Position numbers and translations under genes: made by a program. A stretch of DNA of 64,000 nt. It comes from Actinomycetota bacterium. GTDB lineage: Bacteria; Actinomycetota; Thermoleophilia; Gaiellales; Gaiellaceae. The notes under the pieces are model-generated. The model worked only from the letters and a program-made list of their open reading frames with translations, was not told the origin of the DNA and ran no database searches. The stretch lies in contig PMOB01000019.1 of the NCBI GenBank assembly GCA_003161615.1, positions 209,716 through 273,715 on the forward strand, in the 5' to 3' direction. Positions 62,815-64,000 of this stretch are shown here, piece after piece. Numbering within the stretch: position 1 is the stretch's first letter; every line of letters begins with the position of its first letter.

Positions 62815-64000
62815 CTACGGCGAGGCGTCGCGCGCCCGCCGGCCGAAGACGAGCGGCAACGCGAGCGCGAACGCCAGGAAGGCGTAGAAGTAATAGAACT
62901 GCATCGTCAGGTAGAAGAAGTTCGCGGCGATCGTGCCGACGAGCGCCGCCGTCATCCCGTAGGCGAGCGGCCTCACGCGTGAGCCTTCCTCATCACCGCT
63001 CCGGTCGAGGATCCTCCCCAGCCGCCGCGCCGCGAGCAGCCGGACGAAGACGTAGCGGAGGAAGACGATCCAGACGAGGAGCCCGAGCAGCCCCGACTCG
63101 ACGATGACCGAGACCCAGTACGAGTGGGCGCCGAAGTTCGCTTTCCCCGTGATGAACTCGTAGTAGACGGCGAAGTTGTTCTCGCCAAGGCCGAGCAGCG
63201 GGTGCATGTGCAGCACCGAGCCGATGAACGAGTAGACGGCGAAGTGCGCCTGGGTTGACGATCCGTTCGCCGAGAACCTCTGGCCGAGCAGTGTCGAGAA
63301 GAAGTGCTGGTGCGTGACGAGCACTGCGAGCAGCAGGAGGGCGAGCCCGCCGAGCGGGTAAAGGAGCTGCTTCGAAAGGAGAAAGCGCCGGTACGGGAAC
63401 GCGAGCACGATCGCCCCGACCCCGAGCCCGAGCCAACCGCTGCGCGAGAGCGTCGCGATCTCGATGAGGAGGAGGAAGGCAAGCGCCCCCGCGAGCGGCC
63501 ACTTCAGCCGGTGGCCGCGCGGCAGCCGGAGATAGACCGGCGCCAGCGCGAGCAGCGGAATGACGAGCATCACGCCCAGATGGTTCGGGTCGCCGGTGAG
63601 CGCGTTGACCCGGTAGATGCTCTGCCCGTTGATGGCCCCGAAGACGTTGATCGAGCGCGTGCCGCCTGTCAGCGGGTCGATCACGACGTGGTCGAGGTTG
63701 TGACCGGCGACGGCCGCACCGAGCTGGAGGATCCCGTACACCGCGTTGGCGACGAACCCGAGCGTGAACCAGCCGAGCGCGCGCCAGAAGAACGCCTCGC
63801 CGCGCCGCCAGAGATAGGCGACCGCCGCGACGAGGAACGTCCAGTGGATGGCGAACTTGACCATCCCCTTTACGAACTGGTCGAGCCCCTGCTTCGTCTG
63901 GAGATCGAAGAAGCCCGCGAGGTAGACGAGCGCGAAGGCTGCGAAGAAGCCGAGCACGATCGCGCTCGTGCGCGGGAACGGCCGCTCGCGCTCCGCCTGG
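62815..64000 (-). CDS. O-antigen ligase/polymerase-like membrane protein, no. 3, 5'-truncated
   Basis: At least 395 residues, open to the right window edge, so the N-terminus is missing. It has about nine transmembrane helices in the visible part, the loop TDPNHLGVMLVIPLLAL, and GLGENNFAVYYEFITGKANFGAHSYWVSVIVESGLLGLLVWIVF, the Wzy_C/O-antigen ligase signature (H-S-x-W-x-x-x-x-x-E-x-G). A polymerase or ligase; followed by the GT4 gene in the same unit. Internal GTG at 63957 is unlikely to be the real start. Confidence 0.88.
   Translation of the reverse strand, partial: QAERERPFPRTSAIVLGFFAAFALVYLAGFFDLQTKQGLDQFVKGMVKFAIHWTFLVAAVAYLWRRGEAFFWRALGWFTLGFVANAVYGILQLGAAVAGHNLDHVVIDPLTGGTRSINVFGAINGQSIYRVNALTGDPNHLGVMLVIPLLALAPVYLRLPRGHRLKWPLAGALAFLLLIEIATLSRSGWLGLGVGAIVLAFPYRRFLLSKQLLYPLGGLALLLLAVLVTHQHFFSTLLGQRFSANGSSTQAHFAVYSFIGSVLHMHPLLGLGENNFAVYYEFITGKANFGAHSYWVSVIVESGLLGLLVWIVFLRYVFVRLLAARRLGRILDRSGDEEGSRVRPLAYGMTAALVGTIAANFFYLTMQFYYFYAFLAFALALPLVFGRRARDASP

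Overview
The window is a 64-kb stretch of very GC-rich, tightly packed bacterial DNA. I infer Actinomycetota, quite possibly the Thermoleophilia/Gaiellales branch. The reasons are a complete coenzyme F420 side-chain operon with an F420:NADP oxidoreductase, an adenosylcobalamin-dependent ribonucleotide reductase, a DosS/DevS-like sensor kinase, many GTG starts and many leaderless-looking genes. Lineage is an inference; no rRNA, tRNA, CRISPR array, insertion sequence or prophage was recognised.

Layout. 1-10.4 kb is housekeeping: a truncated primary-type sigma factor with a strong terminator, a DUF4242 protein, tmk-holB, a sugar epimerase, a LytR_C membrane protein, nrdJ, a peptidoglycan amidase, a methyltransferase, a VOC protein and an aldo/keto reductase. 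15.7-9.8 kb (minus) is one long unit cofC-cofD-npdG-cofE-unknown-histidine kinase-response regulator-pdxH, so F420 synthesis, an F420 oxidoreductase and a GAF-GAF sensor pair are probably co-transcribed. 19.8-16.7 kb (minus) joins a UDP-glucuronate decarboxylase-like enzyme to hemE, hemH and a 91-residue unknown by 4-bp overlaps. A 405-bp intergenic element with imperfect terminal inverted repeats follows (19.8-20.2 kb).

From 20.2 kb to the end almost every gene concerns surface polysaccharide. There are two initiating sugar-phosphate transferases, three Wzy/O-antigen-ligase-like membrane proteins, a Wzz-like protein, one ABC exporter pair (Wzm/Wzt with C-terminal carbohydrate domain), about a dozen glycosyltransferases and several methyltransferases. 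Nucleotide-sugar enzymes cover UDP-xylose-like, UDP-sulfoquinovose, dTDP-6-deoxyhexose, GDP-fucose and two aminotransferase-dependent amino sugars. Two tandem secreted glycoside hydrolases, a PQQ-propeller lipoprotein and an ATP-grasp enzyme are also present. The mixture suggests at least one Wzy-dependent and one ABC-transporter-dependent glycan; no Wzx flippase is visible.

Genome-scale patterns stand out more than any single gene. A TANNNT-like hexamer lies 6-9 nt upstream of about 19 first-in-unit start codons, implying pervasive leaderless transcription. Two divergent gene pairs 21-22 bp apart appear to share one overlapping -10 element. Several downstream genes have no canonical start except CTG or TTG inside a 4-bp overlap with the preceding stop (CTGA three times, TTGA once).
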